Of a stretch of DNA of 64,000 nt, positions 26,877 through 34,101 are shown one piece after another. Numbering within the stretch: position 1 is the stretch's first letter; each line of letters begins with the position of its first letter. The notes under the pieces are model-generated. The model saw nothing but the letters and a program-made list of their open reading frames with translations. It was not told where the DNA came from and searched no databases. Origin of the DNA: Bacteroides luhongzhouii (lineage in GTDB: Bacteria > Bacteroidota > Bacteroidia > Bacteroidales > Bacteroidaceae); assembly GCF_009193295.2 (NCBI RefSeq), contig NZ_CP059973.1, positions 3,472,001 to 3,536,000 of the forward strand, given 5' to 3'. The translations under genes were made by a program, and so were the position numbers.

Positions 26877-27616
26877 GACTTTTGCGGGAATTTATGGAAC
26901 CAACTATTTATTTTTAATTTAATCACACCAAATATGGCCTCTCCAAAGATGCTGCTATTCATCTTGGAAGTCCCTAGCTCACGATTAATGAAGATTACGG
27001 GAACCTCGATGATTTTAAAACCACATTTGTAAGCGGTGAATTTCATTTCAATCTGAAAAGCATAACCCTTAAAACGGATATGATCCAAATCAATCATTTC
27101 CAGCACCTGACGACGGTAGCAGACAAATCCGGCAGTCGTGTCGTGTACGGGTATTCCTGTGATGAACCGCACATATTTGGAAGCGAAGTACGACATCAAT
27201 ACCCTTCCCATCGGCCAGTTCACTACATTTACTCCGCTGATGTAGCGGGAGCCGATAGATACATCTCCACCCTGTTCCGAACAAGCTTGATACAAACGGG
27301 GTAAATCGTTCGGATTATGACTGAAGTCGGCGTCCATTTCAAAGATATACTCGTATGCGTGTTCCAGTGCCCATTTAAATCCGGTAATATAGGCAGTGCC
27401 CAATCCCAGTTTCCCTTTACGTTCAATCATAAAAAGCCGTTCGGGAAATTCTTGTTGCAAGGTTTTTACGATGGTTGCCGTTCCATCCGGAGAGCCGTCT
27501 TCTATTACCAGAATATGGAATACTTTGGGAAGGCCGAAAACGGCACGGATGATATTTTCTATGTTTTCCCGTTCATTATAGGTAGGGATAATTACAATGC
27601 TATCCGATGTCTGCAT
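26873..27616 (-). CDS. GT2 glycosyltransferase, polyprenyl-phosphate mannosyltransferase (DPM1-like)
   Basis: 247 residues without membrane helices, the size of soluble dolichol-phosphate-mannose synthases. The GT-A motifs are IIPTYNERENIENII, VIEDGSPDGTA and the DXD-like MDADFSH. SIGSRYISG, TTAGFVCYRR and KGYAFQIEMKF are all characteristic of the DPM1 group. It should transfer mannose (or another hexose) from the GDP sugar to undecaprenyl phosphate at the inner membrane, feeding glycan or protein O-glycosylation pathways. In Bacteroides, where O-glycosylation of secreted proteins is widespread, that is a plausible sink. It leads an operon with pyrC and the MetH activation gene. Confidence 0.88.
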   Translation of the reverse strand: MQTSDSIVIIPTYNERENIENIIRAVFGLPKVFHILVIEDGSPDGTATIVKTLQQEFPERLFMIERKGKLGLGTAYITGFKWALEHAYEYIFEMDADFSHNPNDLPRLYQACSEQGGDVSIGSRYISGVNVVNWPMGRVLMSYFASKYVRFITGIPVHDTTAGFVCYRRQVLEMIDLDHIRFKGYAFQIEMKFTAYKCGFKIIEVPVIFINRELGTSKMNSSIFGEAIFGVIKLKINSWFHKFPQKS

Positions 27617-27638
27617 ATAAATACTATAAAATTTAAAA

Positions 27639-27646
27639 CAAAAGTA
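27639..27646 (-). promoter_or_regulatory. -7 box of the GT2-pyrC operon
   Basis: TACTTTTG on the minus strand, 22 bases before the start at 27616. No exact -33 TTTG is seen. Confidence 0.55.
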
Positions 27647-27710
27647 GTTCTTTTCCTTTAGTTATAGCTGAACTAAGGAAAATTTAACGTGAAGAGCCGA
27701 ATGTAATCTT

Positions 27711-27798
27711 TTGTTTCCCGGTGTGAAATGGTTTGTTCCTCGGTGTGAAACAAGTTGTTTCTCGGTGTGGAACACATTGTTTCTCGGTGAGAAACTTT
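27711..27798. repeat. Four tandem 22-bp units with internal dyads
   Basis: Units start at 27711, 27733, 27755 and 27777, an exact 22-bp period. The consensus is TTGTTTCTCGGTGTGAAACA. Each unit holds GTTTC / GAAAC arms around TCGGTGT. Arm variants pair across the array: the GTTCC of unit 2 is the inverse of the GGAAC of unit 3, and the junction GAAACAA/TTGTTTC is a perfect dyad. It lies between divergent genes (GT2 and mfd), upstream of the mfd promoter. Confidence 0.9.
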
Positions 27799-27849
27799 TG
27801 GGGGATGAAAACTTTCCCACACTTGTGTCTGTCCTGCGATTCTTTTTTG

Positions 27850-27857
27850 TAATTTTG
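27850..27857 (+). promoter_or_regulatory. -7 box of mfd
   Basis: TAATTTTG followed by CG, 18 bases before the mfd start at 27876. The -33 region is only weakly matching. Confidence 0.6.
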
Positions 27858-27875
27858 CGGGGAAATTTTATAAGT

Positions 27876-30800
27876 ATGACAATAACTGAATTGCAACAAC
27901 AATATGCTGCCCACCCCAATATGGCAGTAATAAAGCGTTTGTTGAAGGACACTTCTGTTCAGACTGTTTTTTGTGGAGGACTGTGCGCATCCGCCGCTTC
28001 TCTTTTTTCTTCTGTATTGGTACAAGAGGGTGGTTGTCCGTTTGTCTTTATTTTAGGTGATCTTGAAGAAGCCGGATATTTTTATCATGACTTGACGCAG
28101 ATATTGGGTACGGAAAAGGTGTTATTCTTTCCATCTTCATTCCGTCGCTCTATTAAATATGGACAAAAAGACGCGGCCAATGAGATTCTGCGCACCGAAG
28201 TACTTAGCCGCTTGCAAAAAGGGGAGGAGGGACTATGTATCGTTACGTACCCGGATGCATTGGCAGAGAAAGTGGTGTCCCGAAAGGAATTGAGCGATAA
28301 AACCCTGAAACTGAATGTAGGGGAGAAAGTGGATACCACTTTTATCACTGATGTGTTGCATAGTTATGGCTTCGAATACGTAGATTATGTATATGAACCG
28401 GGGCAATACGCTGTTCGCGGTAGCATTATCGACGTTTTTTCTTTTGCTTCGGAATATCCTTATCGTATTGATTTCTTTGGTGATGAAGTAGAAAGTATCC
28501 GTACCTTTGAAGTAGAGTCCCAATTATCCCGCGAGAAGAAAAGTGGAGTGTCTATTGTTCCTGATTTAGCAGTGACGGGAGACGTGACAACTTCCTTTCT
28601 GGATTTTATCCCGAAAGATACTACTCTGGCAATGCGCGATTTTCTTTGGTTGCGTGAACGAATTCAGGTGGTGCATGATGAGGCGTTGACTCCTCAGGCA
28701 ATAGCTGTCCAGGAAGCCGCAGAAAATGGAGGCATTACATTAGAAGGAAAACTGATAGACGGCAGTGAATTCACTGTACGGGCACTCGATTTCCGCCGAT
28801 TGGAATTTGGTAACAAACCGACCGGAACACCGAATGCCAGTGTTACTTTCAATACATCTGCCCAACCCATCTTTCATAAGAATTTCGATTTGGTAGCTTC
28901 TTCTTTCAAAGATTATTTGGAAAAGGGTTATTCGCTATATATCTGTAGTGACAGTATGAAGCAGACGGATCGTATCAAGGCTATTTTTGAAGATCGGGGC
29001 GATCAAATTAATTTTACTCCCGTAGAGCGTACCATACATGACGGATTTGTAGATAACACACTACGGCTCTGTATTTTCACAGATCATCAGTTGTTTGACC
29101 GTTTTCATAAATATAATCTGAAAAGTGATAAAGCCCGTTCGGGAAAAGTAGCACTGTCTTTAAAAGAATTGAACCAGTTTACTCCGGGGGATTATGTGGT
29201 ACATACCGATCATGGTATCGGGCGTTTTTCCGGTTTGGTGCGTATACCGAATGGCGATACTACGCAGGAGGTTTTGAAACTGGTGTTTCAGAATGAAGAT
29301 GTAGTGTTCGTCTCCATTCATTCCCTGCATAAAGTTTCTAAATATAAAGGTAAGGAGGGAGAGGCTCCCCGGCTTAATAAATTAGGTACAGGGGCATGGG
29401 AGAAACTGAAAGAACGTACGAAGAGCAAAATCAAGGATATTGCCCGCGATTTGATTAAATTGTATTCGCAGCGTCGTCAGGAAAAAGGCTTCTCTTATAG
29501 TCCCGATAGTTTCTTGCAGCGTGAGTTGGAAGCATCTTTTATTTATGAAGATACACCGGATCAGAGTAAGGCGACGATCGATGTCAAAGCAGATATGGAA
29601 AGTGACCGCCCGATGGACCGTCTGGTCTGTGGAGATGTAGGATTTGGAAAAACAGAGGTTGCGGTCCGTGCCGCTTTCAAGGCTGTTACTGATAATAAAC
29701 AAGTAGCTGTTCTGGTTCCGACAACGGTGCTTGCTTACCAGCATTTCCAAACATTCCGCGAACGACTGAAAGGACTGCCATGCCGGGTGGAATATTTAAG
29801 TCGCGCACGTACTGCCGCACAAACCAAAGCTGTATTGAAAGGACTGAAGGATGGAGATGTCGGTATTCTGATAGGTACCCACCGTATCTTAGGCAAGGAT
29901 GTTCAGTTTAAAGACTTGGGACTGCTGATTGTTGACGAAGAGCAGAAATTCGGAGTTTCCGTAAAAGAAAAGCTGCGTCAATTGAAAGTGAATGTAGATA
30001 CACTCACAATGACAGCTACTCCGATTCCCCGTACCCTTCAATTCTCGTTGATGGGCGCGCGTGACTTGAGCGTGATTTCCACTCCGCCGCCTAACCGCTA
30101 TCCGATTCAGACCGAAGTGCATACTTTTAATGAAGAAGTGATAACGGATGCTATCAATTTTGAGATGAGCCGCAACGGGCAGGTCTTTTTTGTTAATAAC
30201 CGGATTGCGAACTTGCCAGAACTGAAAGCAATGATCGAACGCCATATTCCGGATTGCCGTGTAGCGATCGGACACGGGCAGATGGAGCCGACAGAGCTGG
30301 AGAAAATTATTCTGGATTTTGTCAACTATGACTATGATGTGCTCTTGGCAACCACAATCATCGAAAGTGGTATCGATATTCCGAATGCAAATACCATCAT
30401 TATCAATCAGGCGCAAAACTTTGGTTTGAGTGATCTCCATCAGATGCGTGGACGAGTAGGGCGGAGTAACAAGAAAGCATTCTGTTATCTGCTGGCTCCT
30501 CCGTTGAGTAGTCTGACAGCCGAAGGAAGACGACGTCTTCAAGCGATTGAGAACTTTAGTGATTTGGGAAGTGGTATTCATATTGCCATGCAAGATTTGG
30601 ACATTCGTGGAGCTGGAAATTTGCTCGGAGCCGAGCAAAGTGGCTTTGTTGCTGATTTGGGGTATGAGACTTACCAGAAGATTCTGACTGAAGCTGTCCA
30701 TGAGTTGAAAACAGATGAATTTGCGGAACTGTATGCCGATGAGATAAAGGGTGAAGGACAAATTAGTGGAGAAGAATTTGTAGACGAGTGCCAGGTAGAA

Positions 30801-31247
30801 AGTGATCTCGAACTTTTATTGCCGGCCAACTACGTAACCGGCAGTAGTGAGCGTATGTTGCTCTATCGTGAACTGGATGGACTGACATTGGATAAGGATG
30901 TGGAGGCTTTCCGCTCTCGCTTGGAAGACCGTTTCGGTCCGGTTCCCCGGGAAACGGAAGAACTACTCCGCATTGTTCCTCTACGTCGTTTGTCAGCTCG
31001 TTTGGGGGCAGAGAAGATTTTCCTGAAAGGCGGGCGAATGACCTTGTTCTTTGTTTCCAATCCGGATAGTCCGTTCTATCAAAGCAAGGCTTTTGGTAAA
31101 GTGATAGACTATATGATGAAGTATACCCGGCGCTGTGATCTGCGTGAGCAGAATGGTAGACGAAGTATGTTGATTAAAGATGTTACTAATGTGGAGACGG
31201 CAGTCAGTGTGTTGCAGGAGATTGTGGCGTTGCCGGTGAAAGATTGA
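27876..31247 (+). CDS. mfd: Transcription-repair coupling factor
   Basis: The ATG at 27876 follows the promoter and gives MTITELQQQY. Upstream codons in frame run through the 22-bp repeat array and are not coding. At 1123 residues it is full length. The UvrB-like N-terminal module comes first, then the RNA-polymerase-interacting domain (YVVHTDHGIGRFSGL). Next are the translocase motifs: Walker A GDVGFGKTEVAVRAAF, DEEQ box VDEEQKFGV, TATPIPRTLQ, and motif VI QMRGRVGRSNKKAF. The C-terminal D7 domain ends the protein. It removes stalled polymerase and recruits UvrA. It is monocistronic. Confidence 0.96.
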   Translation: MTITELQQQYAAHPNMAVIKRLLKDTSVQTVFCGGLCASAASLFSSVLVQEGGCPFVFILGDLEEAGYFYHDLTQILGTEKVLFFPSSFRRSIKYGQKDAANEILRTEVLSRLQKGEEGLCIVTYPDALAEKVVSRKELSDKTLKLNVGEKVDTTFITDVLHSYGFEYVDYVYEPGQYAVRGSIIDVFSFASEYPYRIDFFGDEVESIRTFEVESQLSREKKSGVSIVPDLAVTGDVTTSFLDFIPKDTTLAMRDFLWLRERIQVVHDEALTPQAIAVQEAAENGGITLEGKLIDGSEFTVRALDFRRLEFGNKPTGTPNASVTFNTSAQPIFHKNFDLVASSFKDYLEKGYSLYICSDSMKQTDRIKAIFEDRGDQINFTPVERTIHDGFVDNTLRLCIFTDHQLFDRFHKYNLKSDKARSGKVALSLKELNQFTPGDYVVHTDHGIGRFSGLVRIPNGDTTQEVLKLVFQNEDVVFVSIHSLHKVSKYKGKEGEAPRLNKLGTGAWEKLKERTKSKIKDIARDLIKLYSQRRQEKGFSYSPDSFLQRELEASFIYEDTPDQSKATIDVKADMESDRPMDRLVCGDVGFGKTEVAVRAAFKAVTDNKQVAVLVPTTVLAYQHFQTFRERLKGLPCRVEYLSRARTAAQTKAVLKGLKDGDVGILIGTHRILGKDVQFKDLGLLIVDEEQKFGVSVKEKLRQLKVNVDTLTMTATPIPRTLQFSLMGARDLSVISTPPPNRYPIQTEVHTFNEEVITDAINFEMSRNGQVFFVNNRIANLPELKAMIERHIPDCRVAIGHGQMEPTELEKIILDFVNYDYDVLLATTIIESGIDIPNANTIIINQAQNFGLSDLHQMRGRVGRSNKKAFCYLLAPPLSSLTAEGRRRLQAIENFSDLGSGIHIAMQDLDIRGAGNLLGAEQSGFVADLGYETYQKILTEAVHELKTDEFAELYADEIKGEGQISGEEFVDECQVESDLELLLPANYVTGSSERMLLYRELDGLTLDKDVEAFRSRLEDRFGPVPRETEELLRIVPLRRLSARLGAEKIFLKGGRMTLFFVSNPDSPFYQSKAFGKVIDYMMKYTRRCDLREQNGRRSMLIKDVTNVETAVSVLQEIVALPVKD

Positions 31248-31427
31248 CACAGAACGAATTAGAAGAAATAATTGGCTTTACAACTTCTTTGTTCCTGTTT
31301 TATATAAACTAATAGATAAGCCAGGAATGAGAACAAGAGATGAATAATGTTATGGGAGTGCATGATATAATAGCTCATCATTATTTTAATATAGATGCAG
31401 AGGACATTTTTTGAGATAATACGCGAT

Positions 31428-31487
31428 GAACTATCCCCTCTTTTAGTTACAATTCGTTACTTCATTCAAGAGTTGAGAGGATAGTTC
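31428..31487. repeat. Inverted repeat between mfd and ygiQ
   Basis: GAACTATCCCCTC (31428-31440) pairs with GAGAGGATAGTTC (31475-31487), 12 of 13 matching, around a 34-base loop. It lies between convergent genes. The rest of the 275-base gap has a second weak dyad (near 31290 and 31320) and no gene. Confidence 0.6.
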
Positions 31488-31522
31488 TTTATAAGTGTAG
31501 TATATTTGCTTTCAAAGTAGAG

Positions 31523-33379
31523 TTAGCGTTTTCCGTATAATTTGTCTATCAAATCAGAACGTCCGATACGTCTCAATTCATTGATGATATTTCTCCTTTC
31601 ATCCGGTTTATACCAGAAGAAGAACTGCCGCTGGGCGAGTTTCTCCCGTTGAGTTTTAGCACTGAATATCGGTTCTAACGTGTATGGGTGAAATCCGGTA
31701 TACCAGGCTTCGGTAGCCACTGTCATCGGAGTAGGAGTGAAGTCCTGCACCTGTTCCAGATGGAAATCCAGACGTTTAGTGATAACGGCAAGTTCCGCCA
31801 TATCTTCTTCTTTACATCCGGGATGCGAGGAGATGAAATACGGAATCAGTTGTTGACGTAGATTCTCTTCCCGGTTGATACGGTCGAATATCCTCTTGAA
31901 TGTTTCAAATTGTTCAAAAGAAGGTTTGCGCATCACAGCTAATACCCGGTCACTGGTATGCTCCGGAGCTACTTTCAGCCGACCGCTCACATGATTGACA
32001 ATCAATTCACGGGTATACTCGGCAGTGCTTCGGTTGATTGCTTCATCTTTACTTCGATGAAGTAACAGGTCATAGCGTACTCCGCTACCGATAAACGATT
32101 TTTTTATTCCGGGCAAGGCATCTACTGCACGGTAAATATCCAGTAGGGGGCGATGGTCGGTATTTAGATTCGGGCAAACTTTCGGATGGATACATGACGG
32201 TCGTTTGCACTTCTTGCAAATAGCTTCATCTTTCCCTTTCATCTGATACATATTAGCGGAAGGGCCACCTAAATCACTTAAATATCCTTTGAAATCGGGT
32301 AACTGGATGACCTCTTTTACCTCTTTCAGTATTGACTCTTTGCTACGGCTGACAATAAACTTTCCCTGGTGAGCGGAAATGGTGCAGAAGGCACAACCGC
32401 CGAAACATCCCCGGTGAATATTGATGGAAAACTTAATCATGTCATAAGCCGGAATCCGTTTCCCTTTATATTTAGGATGAGGCAACCGGGTATATGGCAA
32501 ATCAAACGAATGATCAAGATCTTCCTGGCTCATCGGAGGATATGGAGGATTGACTACTACTATCTTGTTTCCGACAGCTTGCGTGATTCGGGAAGCCGAA
32601 TATTTGTTGGATTCTTCTTCGATATGTCGGAAATTGCTTGCCTGTTTCTTTTTATCTGCCAGACATTCTTCGTGCGAATAAAGTTGAAGGTCATCTTCGG
32701 CAGAGGTCCATTCTGTTGCACGACAAAGATAGGCTGTTTGAGGAACTGATCCGATGATTGTTCTGAATTTGCTGCTTGTCAGTACTGGCTCTTCAGCAGT
32801 AAGCAGACTTTTCATGTTTTTTACCAGGTCTGGAAGTGGCTTTTCTCCCATTCCGTAAATGAGCAAGTCGGCACCGCTGTCGCACAAAATGCTCTTTTGC
32901 ACTTTGTCCTGCCAATAATCGTAATGACTTAATCGTCTTAAACTAGCTTCGATCCCTCCGATGACTACGGGAACATCCGGGTAAAGTTTCTTTAATATCT
33001 GGCTATAAACCGTAGAAGGATATTCCGGACGCATATCCGGACGACCGTCTGGGGTGTATGCATCTTCGCTGCGCAATCGTTTGTTGGCAGTGTATTTATT
33101 TACCATCGAATCCATACATCCGCCGGAGATACCGAAGAATAGCCGTGGACGTCCCAACTTTTTGAAGTCACGCAGGTCATCGCGCCAGTTAGGTTGGGGC
33201 ACGATGGCTATTTTCAAACCTTCCGCTTCAAGAATGCGTCCGATAACGGCAGCACCAAAAGAAGGATGATCCACATAGGCATCAGCACTGAATAGAATGA
33301 CATCCAATTCATTCCATCCGCGAAGTTCTACTTCTTTCTTGGTAGTGGGTAACCAGTCGGTCAATCGATATTCTTTCAT
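31523..33379 (-). CDS. ygiQ: YgiQ-family radical SAM protein
   Basis: 618 residues, normal for YgiQ. The N-terminal domain is B12-binding-like (DVILFSADAYVDHPSFG; GISGGCMDSMVNKYTANKR). The radical-SAM core has the CX3CX2C motif in HRGCFGGCAFCTISAHQGK. The C-terminal domain has conserved segments such as LKVAPEHTSD and YFISSHPGC. A Cys-rich insertion at about 385-400 (CKKCKRPSCIHPKVC) may bind another Fe-S cluster or zinc. The reaction is unknown across this conserved family. The -7 box is four bases from the start codon. Confidence 0.92.
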   Translation of the reverse strand: MKEYRLTDWLPTTKKEVELRGWNELDVILFSADAYVDHPSFGAAVIGRILEAEGLKIAIVPQPNWRDDLRDFKKLGRPRLFFGISGGCMDSMVNKYTANKRLRSEDAYTPDGRPDMRPEYPSTVYSQILKKLYPDVPVVIGGIEASLRRLSHYDYWQDKVQKSILCDSGADLLIYGMGEKPLPDLVKNMKSLLTAEEPVLTSSKFRTIIGSVPQTAYLCRATEWTSAEDDLQLYSHEECLADKKKQASNFRHIEEESNKYSASRITQAVGNKIVVVNPPYPPMSQEDLDHSFDLPYTRLPHPKYKGKRIPAYDMIKFSINIHRGCFGGCAFCTISAHQGKFIVSRSKESILKEVKEVIQLPDFKGYLSDLGGPSANMYQMKGKDEAICKKCKRPSCIHPKVCPNLNTDHRPLLDIYRAVDALPGIKKSFIGSGVRYDLLLHRSKDEAINRSTAEYTRELIVNHVSGRLKVAPEHTSDRVLAVMRKPSFEQFETFKRIFDRINREENLRQQLIPYFISSHPGCKEEDMAELAVITKRLDFHLEQVQDFTPTPMTVATEAWYTGFHPYTLEPIFSAKTQREKLAQRQFFFWYKPDERRNIINELRRIGRSDLIDKLYGKR

Positions 33380-33383
33380 GCTG

Positions 33384-33391
33384 CAAAGATA
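33384..33391 (-). promoter_or_regulatory. -7 box abutting the ygiQ start
   Basis: TATCTTTG on the minus strand, then GCAGC... leads straight into the ATG, with four bases between the box and the start codon. This predicts a leaderless or nearly leaderless mRNA. Confidence 0.5.
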
Positions 33392-33400
33392 CGGATAATA

Positions 33401-33487
33401 AAAAACATCCCAATGATTTTTTTATTCATTGAGATGTTTAACTTCAATCATTAGGATGTTTTACTTCAATCATTGGGGTGTTTTTTA
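33401..33487. repeat. Four-unit repeat: one inverted plus three direct copies at 22-bp spacing
   Basis: Direct copies of TCATTRGGRTGTTT start at 33426, 33448 and 33470, an exact 22-bp period, joined by ACTTCAA. An inverted copy (AAACATCCCAATGA, 33403-33416) precedes them. The final copy runs into T6, so the inverted and last copies can form a stem. The element lies between ygiQ and the TusA-like gene, both on the minus strand. Confidence 0.85.
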
Positions 33488-33708
33488 AACTTCCCATTGA
33501 TTGTGAACTGTAATGTCATTTGTTCTCCGTCATAGATTTCACGAAAGCCGATACCTTGCTCGGACAGATATTCCTTTAAGTCCTGAAACGCGTCAGCGTG
33601 GTTCATGATAATCTCTATCGTTTCACCCGGAGAAGCACTGCACATTGCTTTTATTGCAGGAATCAGCGGACTGTATGCTGTTATTCCGCAGGTATCTACC
33701 GTAATCAT
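33466..33708 (-). CDS. TusA-like protein without the catalytic cysteine
   Basis: 80 residues. The text aligns end to end with TusA/SirA sulfur carriers: VDTCGITAYSP for LDALGLRCPEP, then the conserved PGET (28-31), an IIMNHADAFQDL strand-helix, and a C-terminal EQMTLQFTI strand. The family's sulfur-carrying Cys-Pro is Ala11-Tyr12 here, so sulfur relay in the usual way is not possible. Cys7 and Cys23 exist but are off-site. The start codon overlaps the stop of a 104-residue helical protein (TAATG), so the two are coupled and may form a complex. The function is unknown. Confidence 0.7.
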   Translation of the reverse strand: MITVDTCGITAYSPLIPAIKAMCSASPGETIEIIMNHADAFQDLKEYLSEQGIGFREIYDGEQMTLQFTINGKFKKHPND

Positions 33709-34022
33709 TATTCTTCCTCTTCCACTTCCGTGTTGGAAAGCCAGGTAAGATAGAGTTTGATGAGCTGTTGCAGACCGAATGCCTTCATATTATTGTGATA
33801 AATCACGTCGATACAAAGGTCCAGCAAGTCTTTACTGTCTTCTTCCTGACTGGCGATGAGGGAGCGGATATTAAGTTTCAACTTATCCAGAACTGCTTCA
33901 TCTACAATACCGGTACTGTCGATAAGGTGGCGGAACAGAGCATATTTTTCAATCGTTCTCAAGTTTTCATTAGATACTTCTATGCTGCGTGTACCGCTGG
34001 GATTTGCTTGTATAGTATACAT
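33708..34022 (-). CDS. Small helical conserved protein, function unknown
   Basis: 104 residues, no signal peptide, acidic C-terminus (SNTEVEEEE), predicted mostly helical (ENLRTIEKYALFRHLI; LLDLCIDVIYHNNMKA). I do not recognise a family. It has its own TATCTTTG -7 box 31 bases upstream. Its stop overlaps by one base the start of the TusA-like gene (TAATG), which argues for a two-protein module made in fixed ratio. A role in regulation or as an adaptor is possible but nothing in the sequence shows it. Confidence 0.7.
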   Translation of the reverse strand: MYTIQANPSGTRSIEVSNENLRTIEKYALFRHLIDSTGIVDEAVLDKLKLNIRSLIASQEEDSKDLLDLCIDVIYHNNMKAFGLQQLIKLYLTWLSNTEVEEEE

Positions 34023-34053
34023 CGTTTTTTAGTTTTAAAGGTTATTATAGTAG

Positions 34054-34061
34054 CAAAGATA
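34054..34061 (-). promoter_or_regulatory. -7 box of the 104-residue/TusA-like pair
   Basis: TATCTTTG on the minus strand, followed by GCTAC, 31 bases before the start at 34022. Confidence 0.6.
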
Positions 34062-34101
34062 GAATTTAAAATGAGAAACGGATTAAAAAAAAGGATATTT
34101 T

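Noticed and set aside
27711..27875. N-terminal extension of Mfd through the 22-bp repeats
   Set aside because: The frame happens to be open there, but the repeat units are non-coding in character, lie upstream of the mfd -7 box, and Mfd normally begins as at 27876.
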